Below are positions 1 through 6,633 of a stretch of 8,435 bases of DNA, piece by piece; the first letter of the stretch is position 1; the number at the start of each line of letters is the position of its first letter. The position numbers and the translations under genes are program-made. Location: contig DOHJ01000249.1 of NCBI GenBank assembly GCA_003535335.1, positions 1 through 8,435 of the forward strand, given 5' to 3'. The stretch comes from Paracoccaceae bacterium. GTDB taxonomy: Bacteria > Pseudomonadota > Alphaproteobacteria > Rhodobacterales > Rhodobacteraceae. A model generated the notes under the pieces. It worked only from the letters and a program-made list of their open reading frames with translations, was not told where the DNA came from and ran no database searches.

Positions 1-689
1 TCGGCAAACAGAAATGTGTTGGCCATGCCGCCATGTGTGATCACCGCATCCAATTTACCAACCAGATTTTTCAGCACGTCGATTTTGCTGGAAACCTTGG
101 CACCACCAACAATCGCCACGGAGGGGCGTTGCGGGTTTTCCAGTGCTTTGGTCAATGCAGTCACTTCGCCCAGCATCAAGGGGCCGGCAGTTGCGGTCAT
201 TTCATGTGCAATGGCTTCGGTCGAGGCATGCGCACGGTGGGCGCAAGAAAACGCATCGTTGACATAAATATCGCCCAGTTTGGCAAATTCTTTGGCCAAT
301 GCAGCATCGTTTTTCTCTTCGCCCGGCTCAAAACGCACGTTTTGGCACAACAGCGCCTCGCCACCCTTCAGGGCAGCAGCGGCGGCTTGGGCATCGGCGC
401 CAACGCAAGCGTCGACAAATGCCAGATTAACACCCAAAGCGTCAGCCAGGGTCGATTGCAGCGCCTTGGCGCAGAAATCAGGATTGCGTTGGCCTTTTGG
501 ACGGCCAACATGGGTCAGGATCACAAGCGAGGCACCCGCCGCCAGCAGGGGCTTCATGCCCTCTGCAAAACGGGTGATGCGGGTTGCGTCCGAAACGCTG
601 CCGTCGTCGCTAAACGGCACATTCAGATCTGCCCGCACCACAAGGCGCTTACCTGCAACATCCATATCGGTGATTGCAGAAATGGCCAT
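1..689 (-). CDS. pgk: Phosphoglycerate kinase, N-terminal part (cut by window edge)
   Basis: Cytosolic phosphoglycerate kinase, which phosphorylates 3-phosphoglycerate with ATP to 1,3-bisphosphoglycerate, the first step after RuBisCO in the CBB cycle (and reversible in glycolysis). I translated it by hand from the ATG at 689-687. It gives 229 complete codons and is still open at base 1, so only a little over half of a usual ~390-400 residue PGK is present. Visible family motifs are RADLNVPF (residues 19-26, substrate loop), THVGRPKG (59-66), NVRFEPGEEKND (117-128), NDAFSCAHRAHAST (144-157), GGAKVSSK (195-202) and HGGMANTFL (219-227). The start overlaps the gap stop codon by one base (TAATG), with GGGAG about 10 bases upstream inside gap, so translation is probably coupled to gap. 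It is the fifth gene of the operon and could also be named cbbK. The family call is near certain. Confidence 0.97.
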   Translation of the reverse strand, partial: MAISAITDMDVAGKRLVVRADLNVPFSDDGSVSDATRITRFAEGMKPLLAAGASLVILTHVGRPKGQRNPDFCAKALQSTLADALGVNLAFVDACVGADAQAAAAALKGGEALLCQNVRFEPGEEKNDAALAKEFAKLGDIYVNDAFSCAHRAHASTEAIAHEMTATAGPLMLGEVTALTKALENPQRPSVAIVGGAKVSSKIDVLKNLVGKLDAVITHGGMANTFLFA

Positions 690-1690
690 TAGATCAGCGC
701 TCCCATAGCGACGGCGGTATCAGCCATGCGGTTCGAGAAGCCCCACTCATTGTCATACCACGTCAGGATGCGCACCATGTTGCCTTCCATGACTTTGGTT
801 TGGTCCATGTGAAAGACTGACGAATGCGGGTCATGGTTGAAATCAATCGACACATTGGCAACTTCGGTGTAGCCCAGCACGCCTTTCATCGGACCATCGG
901 CGGCGGCTTTGATCGCGGCGTTGACTTCTTCAACCGTGGTGCTTTTTCCGGCTTCAAATACCAGATCAACAACCGAAACATTCGGTGTTGGAACCCGGAT
1001 CGCCATGCCGTCCAGCTTGCCGTTCAGTTCGGGCAAAACCAGGCCAACAGCCTTGGCGGCACCCGTTGTTGTCGGTATCATCGACAGCGCAGCCGCGCGG
1101 CCACGATAAAGATCTCTGTGCATGGTATCCAGCGTCGGCTGATCGCCGGTGTAGCTGTGGATTGTGGTCATGATGCCGTGGTTAATGCCGATGGCGTCAT
1201 TCAGCGCTTTGGCAACTGGAGACAGACAGTTGGTGGTGCAAGATGCGTTGGAAACGATGATGTCGTCTTTGGTTAAAACATCGTGGTTCACGCCGTAAAC
1301 GATGGTTTTATCAGCATTCGCGCCCGGTGCGGAAATCAGCACGCGCTTGGCACCGCTTTTCAGCAGCAGCTCGGCCTTGTCTTTGGCGGTGAAAATACCG
1401 GTACATTCCATCGCGATGTCAACATCACCCCAAGGCAGGTCTTGCGGATCACGAATGGCTGTTACCTTGATCGGGCCAGTGCCAACATCAATGCTGTCGC
1501 CATCTACGGTCACTGTGGCAGGAAAACGGCCATGAACACTATCAAAACGCAGCAGGTGGGCGTTGGTTTCAACCGGACCCAGATCATTGATGGCAACGAC
1601 TTCGATGTCAGTGCGACCGGATTCGATAATGCAACGCAGAACGTTACGCCCGATACGGCCAAAGCCGTTAATTGCAACTTTTACAGTCAT
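689..1690 (-). CDS. gap: Glyceraldehyde-3-phosphate dehydrogenase, type I (CBB operon copy)
   Basis: Reduces 1,3-bisphosphoglycerate to glyceraldehyde-3-phosphate in the reductive arm of the CBB cycle; the reaction also runs in glycolysis. The 333 residues match the usual family length. The N-terminal Rossmann motif NGFGRIGR lies at residues 8-15. The catalytic motif [11 protein letters not shown] puts the active-site cysteine at Cys151, and HSYTGDQ gives the catalytic His178. The phosphate-site and core strings [10 protein letters not shown] (206-215) and [12 protein letters not shown] (232-243) are intact. Asp36 at the end of the second strand is the residue that binds the NAD ribose in this family. 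The positions matching the Leu-Pro pair of NAD-specific enzymes read Thr189-Met190, so cofactor preference cannot be fixed by eye. The start lies 13 bases after the tkt stop, with a GGGAGA ribosome site. The stop overlaps the pgk start. It may be called cbbG. Confidence 0.97.
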   Translation of the reverse strand: MTVKVAINGFGRIGRNVLRCIIESGRTDIEVVAINDLGPVETNAHLLRFDSVHGRFPATVTVDGDSIDVGTGPIKVTAIRDPQDLPWGDVDIAMECTGIFTAKDKAELLLKSGAKRVLISAPGANADKTIVYGVNHDVLTKDDIIVSNASCTTNCLSPVAKALNDAIGINHGIMTTIHSYTGDQPTLDTMHRDLYRGRAAALSMIPTTTGAAKAVGLVLPELNGKLDGMAIRVPTPNVSVVDLVFEAGKSTTVEEVNAAIKAAADGPMKGVLGYTEVANVSIDFNHDPHSSVFHMDQTKVMEGNMVRILTWYDNEWGFSNRMADTAVAMGALI

Positions 1691-1703
1691 TATTCATTCT
1701 CCC

Positions 1704-3671
1704 TTAAAGTAAATTTTTAGCAGCTTTAGCCACAGCATCAGCAGTGATACCAAAATGGTTATACAACGCGTCAATCGGAGCGGAAGCCCCAAAGCCCGTC
1801 ATTCCGACAAACGCGCTATTATCACCTAGCATTTTACCCCAGCTTTGTTCAATAGCGGCCTCGACACCAACACGCGGTGCAGTGCCCAGAACTTCGGCGC
1901 GGTAAGCAGCGTCTTGTGCGGCAAACAGCTCGAAACAAGGTGCCGAAACCACAACGGCTTTGACTCCGTCTTTGGCCAGCGCCTCGGCCGCATTCACGGC
2001 GATTTCCACCTCGGAACCGGTGGCGATCAGGGTCACGTCACGTTTACCGCCAACATCACGCAGGATGTAGGCACCTTTGGCAACCATGTTGGCCTCGGTG
2101 TGGTTGGTGCGCAAACAAGGCAGGCCCTGACGCGATAAACAATGCGCCGACGGGGTGTTTTCCTGTGTGATCGCAACTTGCCAAGCCTCGGCCGTTTCCA
2201 CCACATCGGCAGGACGAAATACCAAAGTGTTTGGCATAGCGCGCAAGGATGCAACAGTTTCAACCGGCTGGTGGGTTGGGCCATCTTCGCCCAAGCCGAT
2301 GCTGTCGTGGGTAAACACGTAAGACACCGGAATGCCCATCAAGGCAGACAGGCGGATCGAACCGCGACAGTAATCGGCAAAGGCAAGGAATGTGCCGCCG
2401 TAAGTGTAGAAACCGCCGTGCAGCGAAATGCCGTTCATCGCAGCCGCCATGCCGTGTTCGCGCACACCGTAATAGATGTAATCGCCCGCATAGTTGTCTT
2501 TGGAAACCGCAACCATATTGGATGTTTTGGTCAGGTTCGAGCCAGTCAGGTCAGCGGAACCACCAGCCGGATTTGGCAGGGTGGCATTGACCACTTCCAG
2601 TGCCATTTGGCTGGCTTTACGGGTCGCAACCTTTGGCGCGTCTTTTGACAGACGTTCCTTATAGCTGTTGATCGCTGCATCCAGTTTTTTAGCGTCCGGG
2701 GCTGCCAAAGAGGTGTTGAAATCGCCAGCTTTGCTAGAAGCAGCCAGACGGGCCTCCCAAGCAACGCGGGCTTCTTTGCCGCGGGCTGAAATTGCGTGCC
2801 ATGCGTCATAAACATCGGCAGGAATTTCAAACGGGGCGTGATCCCAACCCAGTTCTTTACGGGCCAAAAGGATTTCGTCGTCACCCAAAGGTGCGCCGTG
2901 TGTGGCAGCAGTGCCTTGCTTGTTTGGCGAGCCAAAACCGATGATGGTTTTGCAAGCGATCATCGATGGTTTGTCAGTCACTTTGCGCGCGGCTTCAATT
3001 GCGGCGGCAATCGCTTCTTGATCATGACCGTCAATGGATTGAACGTGCCAGCCAGCGGCCTCAAAACGGGCGGGCTGATCGGTGCCGGATGACAATTCGA
3101 CAGCGCCGTCAATAGTGATGCTGTTATCGTCCCACATCACAATCAAACGGCCAAGCCCAAGGTTGCCGGCAAAATCAATAGCTTCGTGGCTGATGCCCTC
3201 CATCAGGCAACCGTCACCGGCGATCACGTAAGTATAGTGATCGACCAGATCATCGCCAAAACGCGCATTGTGCATGCGTTCGGCCAGCGCCATACCAACG
3301 GCGGTGGAAATACCCTGACCCAGCGGGCCAGTGGTGGTTTCGATGCCTTTGGCGTGACCATATTCAGGGTGCCCGGCAGTGCGGTACCCCATTTGGCGGA
3401 AATTGCGGATCTGGTCCATGTCCATATCGTCATAGCCCAGCAGGTGGTTGATCGAATAAACCAACATCGATCCGTGACCGGCAGACATGATAAACCGATC
3501 GCGATCGGCCCATTTATCGGCCGAAGGATCAATTTTCACAAAACGGTTAAACAGAACGGCGGCAACATCGGCCAAACCCATCGGTGCACCCGGGTGACCT
3601 GAATTTGCGGCTTGAACGGCGTCCATAGTTAGAGCGCGAATGGCATTTGCCATTTGAGTTTCGTTAGTCAT
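1704..3671 (-). CDS. tkt: Transketolase
   Basis: Thiamine-diphosphate enzyme that moves two-carbon ketol units between sugar phosphates. In the CBB cycle it makes xylulose-5-P, erythrose-4-P and ribose-5-P on the way to ribulose-5-P. At 655 residues it is full length. The N-terminal pyrophosphate domain shows SGHPGAPMG (24-32), GHGS (65-68), TTGPLGQG (113-120) and the ThDP/metal motif starting GDG at 152-154 and ending near DDNS at 181-184. The middle pyrimidine domain has [12 protein letters not shown] (370-381), the cofactor-activating glutamate in VREHG (Glu405), and the substrate loop [15 protein letters not shown] (455-469). A C-terminal domain ends in a typical [17 protein letters not shown] string. 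The start has a strong AAGGAAGG site 8 bases upstream that overlaps the prkB stop. Being the third gene of the operon, between cbbP and cbbG, it fits the cbbT name. Confidence 0.97.
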   Translation of the reverse strand: MTNETQMANAIRALTMDAVQAANSGHPGAPMGLADVAAVLFNRFVKIDPSADKWADRDRFIMSAGHGSMLVYSINHLLGYDDMDMDQIRNFRQMGYRTAGHPEYGHAKGIETTTGPLGQGISTAVGMALAERMHNARFGDDLVDHYTYVIAGDGCLMEGISHEAIDFAGNLGLGRLIVMWDDNSITIDGAVELSSGTDQPARFEAAGWHVQSIDGHDQEAIAAAIEAARKVTDKPSMIACKTIIGFGSPNKQGTAATHGAPLGDDEILLARKELGWDHAPFEIPADVYDAWHAISARGKEARVAWEARLAASSKAGDFNTSLAAPDAKKLDAAINSYKERLSKDAPKVATRKASQMALEVVNATLPNPAGGSADLTGSNLTKTSNMVAVSKDNYAGDYIYYGVREHGMAAAMNGISLHGGFYTYGGTFLAFADYCRGSIRLSALMGIPVSYVFTHDSIGLGEDGPTHQPVETVASLRAMPNTLVFRPADVVETAEAWQVAITQENTPSAHCLSRQGLPCLRTNHTEANMVAKGAYILRDVGGKRDVTLIATGSEVEIAVNAAEALAKDGVKAVVVSAPCFELFAAQDAAYRAEVLGTAPRVGVEAAIEQSWGKMLGDNSAFVGMTGFGASAPIDALYNHFGITADAVAKAAKNLL

Positions 3672-3686
3672 ATTAATTGCCTTCCT

Positions 3687-4559
3687 TTATGCGCGTTTGG
3701 ATTCAGAAACCATCCGGTGAACGAGAGGGGTAAAGATCAACTGCATCGCCAGATCCATTTTGCCACCCGGAATAACGATCGAATTGGCGCGGCTCATGAA
3801 ACTGTCGTGGATCATGCTAAGAAGATAGCGGAAATCAATGCCGTCAGGATCGGAAAAACGGATCACAACCAGACTTTCGTCAGGTGTGGGGATCCAGCGC
3901 GCAACCATTGGATTAGAAGTGTCAACAATTGGCACACGCTGGAAATTGATGTCGGTTTGGCTAAATTGCGGCATGATGCAGTTCACGTAAGCATCCATGC
4001 GGCGCAGGATCACGTCGGTCACGGCCTCGGTGGTATAACCACGCTGGTTTTTGTCACGGTGGATTTTCTGGATCCATTCCAGATTTACCACAGGAACAAC
4101 GCCGATTTTCACATCAGCCAGCGCAGGCAGGTCAACCTCGTCATTTTTGACGGCACCGTGCAGACCTTCGTAAAACAACAGGTCACTGTCGGGATCAAAG
4201 GATTTCCATTCGGTAAAGTTGCCCGAAGGAACCCCGTGCAAGGCTGCTTCATCGTCATTATGCACATAGGTACGCGTACGCCCCGAGCCGGTTTCGCCGT
4301 ATTCGCGGAAAACCCGCTCCAGCTCGACCAATTCATTGGCGTTATAGGAGAAGTGGCTGAAAGAATGGTCGCCTGCTGCCAGACGTTTTTCCAGCTGCTC
4401 CTTCATGTCGGCGCGGTTGTACCTGTGAAAGGCATCGCCCTCGATTGATACAGCTGTAACTTGCTCGCGGTGAAAAATCTGGTCAAATGTGTCTTTGACC
4501 GTGGATGTACCGGCGCCGGAAGAACCGGTAACGGATATAATCGGGTGTTTAATGCTCAT
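3687..4559 (-). CDS. cbbP: Phosphoribulokinase, bacterial class I (CbbP)
   Basis: Phosphorylates ribulose-5-phosphate with ATP to ribulose-1,5-bisphosphate, the RuBisCO substrate. With RuBisCO it is the enzyme specific to the CBB cycle, so it marks the operon as one for CO2 fixation. The 290 residues match the octameric class I bacterial enzyme. The P-loop GSSGAGTS is at residues 12-19, followed by GDAFHR with Asp42 (general base), His45 and Arg49. The Walker B-like FYEGLHG gives Glu131. The IQKIHRD string gives Lys165, Arg168 and Asp169, and then come Arg173 and Arg186-Arg187. All sit at the numbers I recall for the R. sphaeroides enzyme. Arg234 and Arg257, tied there to NADH activation and AMP inhibition, are also present. 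It starts 13 bases after fbp; its AAGGA ribosome site overlaps the fbp stop, and a run of seven A lies just before the ATG. Also known as prkB. Confidence 0.98.
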   Translation of the reverse strand: MSIKHPIISVTGSSGAGTSTVKDTFDQIFHREQVTAVSIEGDAFHRYNRADMKEQLEKRLAAGDHSFSHFSYNANELVELERVFREYGETGSGRTRTYVHNDDEAALHGVPSGNFTEWKSFDPDSDLLFYEGLHGAVKNDEVDLPALADVKIGVVPVVNLEWIQKIHRDKNQRGYTTEAVTDVILRRMDAYVNCIMPQFSQTDINFQRVPIVDTSNPMVARWIPTPDESLVVIRFSDPDGIDFRYLLSMIHDSFMSRANSIVIPGGKMDLAMQLIFTPLVHRMVSESKRA

Positions 4560-4572
4560 GTTTTTTTATTCC

Positions 4573-5580
4573 TTAATCACGATAAAGGCCGCGAGAGGCG
4601 AAAAGGGCGGAGACTTCTTTTTCAGGTAGATCGTGATAAGAGGCCAAACGATCAACTTTATAAGGTGTTCCGAAAACCAGCGGGGTGCGAACGTGCAGCT
4701 CAGATGCTGTCTGGTCTAAAATGCGATCGTGCTCATTGGTGGCAAGACCGTCAGCCTGTTCAACCAAAAACGCCATTGGCGCACATTCATAAACCATGCG
4801 AAGACGACCCTGCGCATAATCCGGGCGCGCATCCGAAGGATACAGGAAAAGACCGCCGCGTGTCAGAATGCGGTGGGTTTCAGCCACCAGTGAGGCAACC
4901 CAGCGCATGTTGAAATTACGCTTGTGAACACCATCTTCGCCATCGCGGCAATCATCAATATAGGCGCGCACAGGTTTGGACCAGTGGCGGTAGTTTGATG
5001 CGTTAATCGCGTATTCGTTTGAATCTTCCGGCACCTGAACCTTGTCATTTGCCAGCTCGTAGCGGCCGGTATCCGGGCTAAGGATGTAAAACCGTGTGCC
5101 TTCGCCAAATGTAACCATCAGGCCGGTTTGTGGGCCGAAAATGATGTAGCCGGCACAGATTTGTTCTTTGGCCGGACGCAGGAAACTTTCGTTTGCGCCG
5201 TCTTTGGCCTCAAAGATCGAAAAGATTGTGCCGATAGAAACGTTGACATCAATGTTCGAGGAGCCATCCAGCGGGTCAATCGCCAAGGCGTATTTGCCTT
5301 TGGGGTCCAGCTCGACCACGACTTCCTGCTCTTCTGATGCATACCAGCGCACGCCCAGCGTTTTCAAGGCATCGGCAAATGCGTCATCGGCCATCACATC
5401 CAGCGCTTTTTGCTGGTCGCCATCGCTGTTTTCACCCACAGCACCACCAAGGGTTTGCCCCAGTGATCCGCGTGCAATTGTTTTGGCAAGATCCGCGCCA
5501 ACGGTACAAAGCCCGTTGATTAGAGGAAATAAATCCTCTGGAATCTTGTCTTTGTTGATGATGGTTTCGTCCGTCTGCAT
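4573..5580 (-). CDS. cbbF: Fructose-1,6-bisphosphatase class I (CbbF)
   Basis: Hydrolyses fructose-1,6-bisphosphate to fructose-6-phosphate (and, in many CBB bacteria, sedoheptulose-1,7-bisphosphate as well), an irreversible regeneration step that also serves gluconeogenesis. The 335 residues are normal for class I FBPase. Key features are DQQKALDVMA (55-64), the metal-site glutamates in SEEQE (82-86), the signature DPLDGSSN (102-109) with Asp102 and Asp105, substrate-side ASNYR (194-198), and the C-terminal signature GRLRMVYECAP (258-268), whose glutamate is a metal ligand. It is the first gene of the operon. The ATG has a strong GGAGG site at 5587-5591, six bases upstream, which supports this start. 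It is transcribed away from cbbR across a 105-base control region and is therefore the expected direct target of CbbR. The stop overlaps the ribosome site of the next gene. Generic name fbp. Confidence 0.97.
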   Translation of the reverse strand: MQTDETIINKDKIPEDLFPLINGLCTVGADLAKTIARGSLGQTLGGAVGENSDGDQQKALDVMADDAFADALKTLGVRWYASEEQEVVVELDPKGKYALAIDPLDGSSNIDVNVSIGTIFSIFEAKDGANESFLRPAKEQICAGYIIFGPQTGLMVTFGEGTRFYILSPDTGRYELANDKVQVPEDSNEYAINASNYRHWSKPVRAYIDDCRDGEDGVHKRNFNMRWVASLVAETHRILTRGGLFLYPSDARPDYAQGRLRMVYECAPMAFLVEQADGLATNEHDRILDQTASELHVRTPLVFGTPYKVDRLASYHDLPEKEVSALFASRGLYRD

Positions 5581-5685
5581 AATAATCCTCCCCCATTCTA
5601 GGCAGTTTCGGTATTTATATTAGCATTCCACAGTTTGAACAGTTATAAAATTTAAAAAAATATAAACAAGATTAAAGGAAATTAA
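5581..5685. promoter_or_regulatory. Divergent cbbR-cbbF control region
   Basis: This 105-base AT-rich spacer separates the start codons of cbbF (minus strand) and cbbR (plus strand) and must carry both promoters. Divergent placement of a LysR-type gene and its target is the usual CbbR arrangement. The cbbF end holds GGAGG (5587-5591 on the minus strand) and the cbbR end holds AAGGA (5675-5679). CAGTT occurs three times on the plus strand (5603-5607, 5631-5635, 5640-5644). Possible but weak promoter elements are TTGAAC at 5635-5640 with an AT-rich -10 near 5658-5664 for cbbR, and TTCAAA (minus strand, 5639-5634) with TAAATA (5617-5612) for cbbF. No transcription start can be placed by reading alone. 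Confidence 0.75.
5626..5665. promoter_or_regulatory. Candidate CbbR operator half-sites (T-N11-A type)
   Basis: LysR-type regulators bind T-N11-A motifs with partial dyad symmetry, and CbbR sites are described as TNA-N7/8-TNA. Here I see TTC-N8-GAA at 5626-5639 (a T-N11-A), TGA-N7-TAA at 5636-5648, TTA-N7-TAA at 5643-5655 and TAA-N7-TAA at 5653-5665. An inverted repeat TTATA-N13-TATAA spans 5643-5665. The AT-rich composition makes such matches easy by chance. Location between cbbR and cbbF is the main support; exact boundaries are a guess. Confidence 0.4.
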
Positions 5686-6618
5686 ATGCCGAGACTGGAA
5701 TTGGTTACTTTCAAGCAGTTACGTGCCATCAGGACTGTGGCCGAGAATGGAACATTAACCGCAGCGGCCGAGGTTTTAGGCCTGACAGCGCCGGCCATTC
5801 ACACCCAGATACGGATTCTGGAAGAAAATCTGCAATGTAAGCTGGTTGAACGTGGCGGAGCGCTTGGAACCCGTTTAACGGCCGAGGGGCGGGCCGTTCT
5901 GGATGCTGAATCAACCATTCAATACGCATTGGAGGGGTGCATGCAAAAGGTGCGCGCCCTGAAAGATGGGCACACCGGCGTTGTGGTTCTGGGTGTGGTA
6001 TCGACCGGAAAATATTTCGCGCCGCGGTTGGTGGCGATGTTACAAAAACAGTATCCGGATATTGATGTGGTTTTACGGATTGGCAACCGGGATGATATTG
6101 TGCGCGATTTGCAGCAGCAGGCCATTGATCTGGCGATTATGGGGCGCCCGCCGCGCACTCCGCTTGTCAAAATGGAGCAAATCGGCAACCATCCACACAT
6201 TATAATAGCCCCGCCAAATCATCCGCTGTCGGAGCGGTATAATATCAGTCCGCAAGACTTGTTGGCCGAAACATTTATTGCGCGTGAAGCGGGCTCTGGC
6301 ACCCGCATTTTATTGATCCGGTTTCTGGATTCGTTTGGTGACGGTGCGCCCTACCGGTTTATTGAAATGGGCACCAATGAAACAATTAAGCAGGCGGTTA
6401 TTGCCGGGCTTGGAATTGCGCTGATTTCACAACACACAGTGACGGCAGAATTAAAATCGGGCCGTCTGGTGACGGTTGAACCTGCGGGCCTGCCGATTGA
6501 GCGTAAATGGTATTTACTGCACCGAAAAGATTTATTTCTGACGCCGTCGATTGCCAATGTGCACCGGTTTATCTCCGACCTGAATGGCAGTTTTCTGCCA
6601 ACTATGAAGCCGGATTAG
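5686..6618 (+). CDS. cbbR: LysR-type regulator of the CBB operon (CbbR)
   Basis: LysR-family transcription factor, expected to bind the spacer upstream of cbbF and activate the CBB operon in response to metabolites such as RuBP, phosphoenolpyruvate or NADPH (ligands known for other CbbRs, not readable here). The 310 residues have the family layout. An N-terminal winged helix-turn-helix starts with TFKQLRAIRTVAENGTLTAA (residues 8-27), its recognition helix lies around LTAPAIHTQIRILEE (33-47), and the wing reaches GTRLTAEGRAVL (61-72). A linker helix follows and then a periplasmic-binding-protein-like effector domain from about residue 97. Within it, the stretch RIGNRDDIVRDL (131-142) and DLAIMGRPP (148-156) is characteristic of CbbR. 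The ATG is preceded by AAGGA with six bases spacing. It diverges from cbbF, which supports the name, and converges on the antiporter gene. Confidence 0.92.
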   Translation: MPRLELVTFKQLRAIRTVAENGTLTAAAEVLGLTAPAIHTQIRILEENLQCKLVERGGALGTRLTAEGRAVLDAESTIQYALEGCMQKVRALKDGHTGVVVLGVVSTGKYFAPRLVAMLQKQYPDIDVVLRIGNRDDIVRDLQQQAIDLAIMGRPPRTPLVKMEQIGNHPHIIIAPPNHPLSERYNISPQDLLAETFIAREAGSGTRILLIRFLDSFGDGAPYRFIEMGTNETIKQAVIAGLGIALISQHTVTAELKSGRLVTVEPAGLPIERKWYLLHRKDLFLTPSIANVHRFISDLNGSFLPTMKPD

Positions 6619-6633
6619 AGGCGCTCTCAATAT
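6619..6633. other. 15-base convergent spacer between cbbR and the antiporter gene
   Basis: The two stop codons face each other with only 15 bases between them. A four-pair stem AGAG-GCG-CTCT (6617-6627, overlapping the cbbR stop) is the only small dyad, and it has no following T-run on either strand. I see no convincing terminator, so transcripts of the two genes may overlap at their 3' ends. Confidence 0.5.

Noticed and set aside
33..692. A 219-codon open frame on the plus strand antisense to pgk
   Set aside because: It lies fully opposite a strongly conserved gene, and the residues match no family. A shadow frame.
3654..4448. A 264-codon plus-strand frame antisense to cbbP
   Set aside because: The minus-strand frame encodes an intact phosphoribulokinase. 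The antisense product shows no recognisable motif and no ribosome site was convincing.
4561..4567. T-run on the plus strand read as an intrinsic terminator
   Set aside because: No GC-rich stem precedes it, and the genes here run on the minus strand, where it is an A-run before the cbbP start.
5595..5685. Riboswitch or small RNA in the divergent spacer
   Set aside because: AT-rich, no stable stem or known aptamer core visible, and fully explained by two promoters and LysR-type sites.
6617..6627. AGAG-GCG-CTCT mini-hairpin as a terminator between the convergent genes
   Set aside because: Only four base pairs, a three-base loop and no T-run on either strand.
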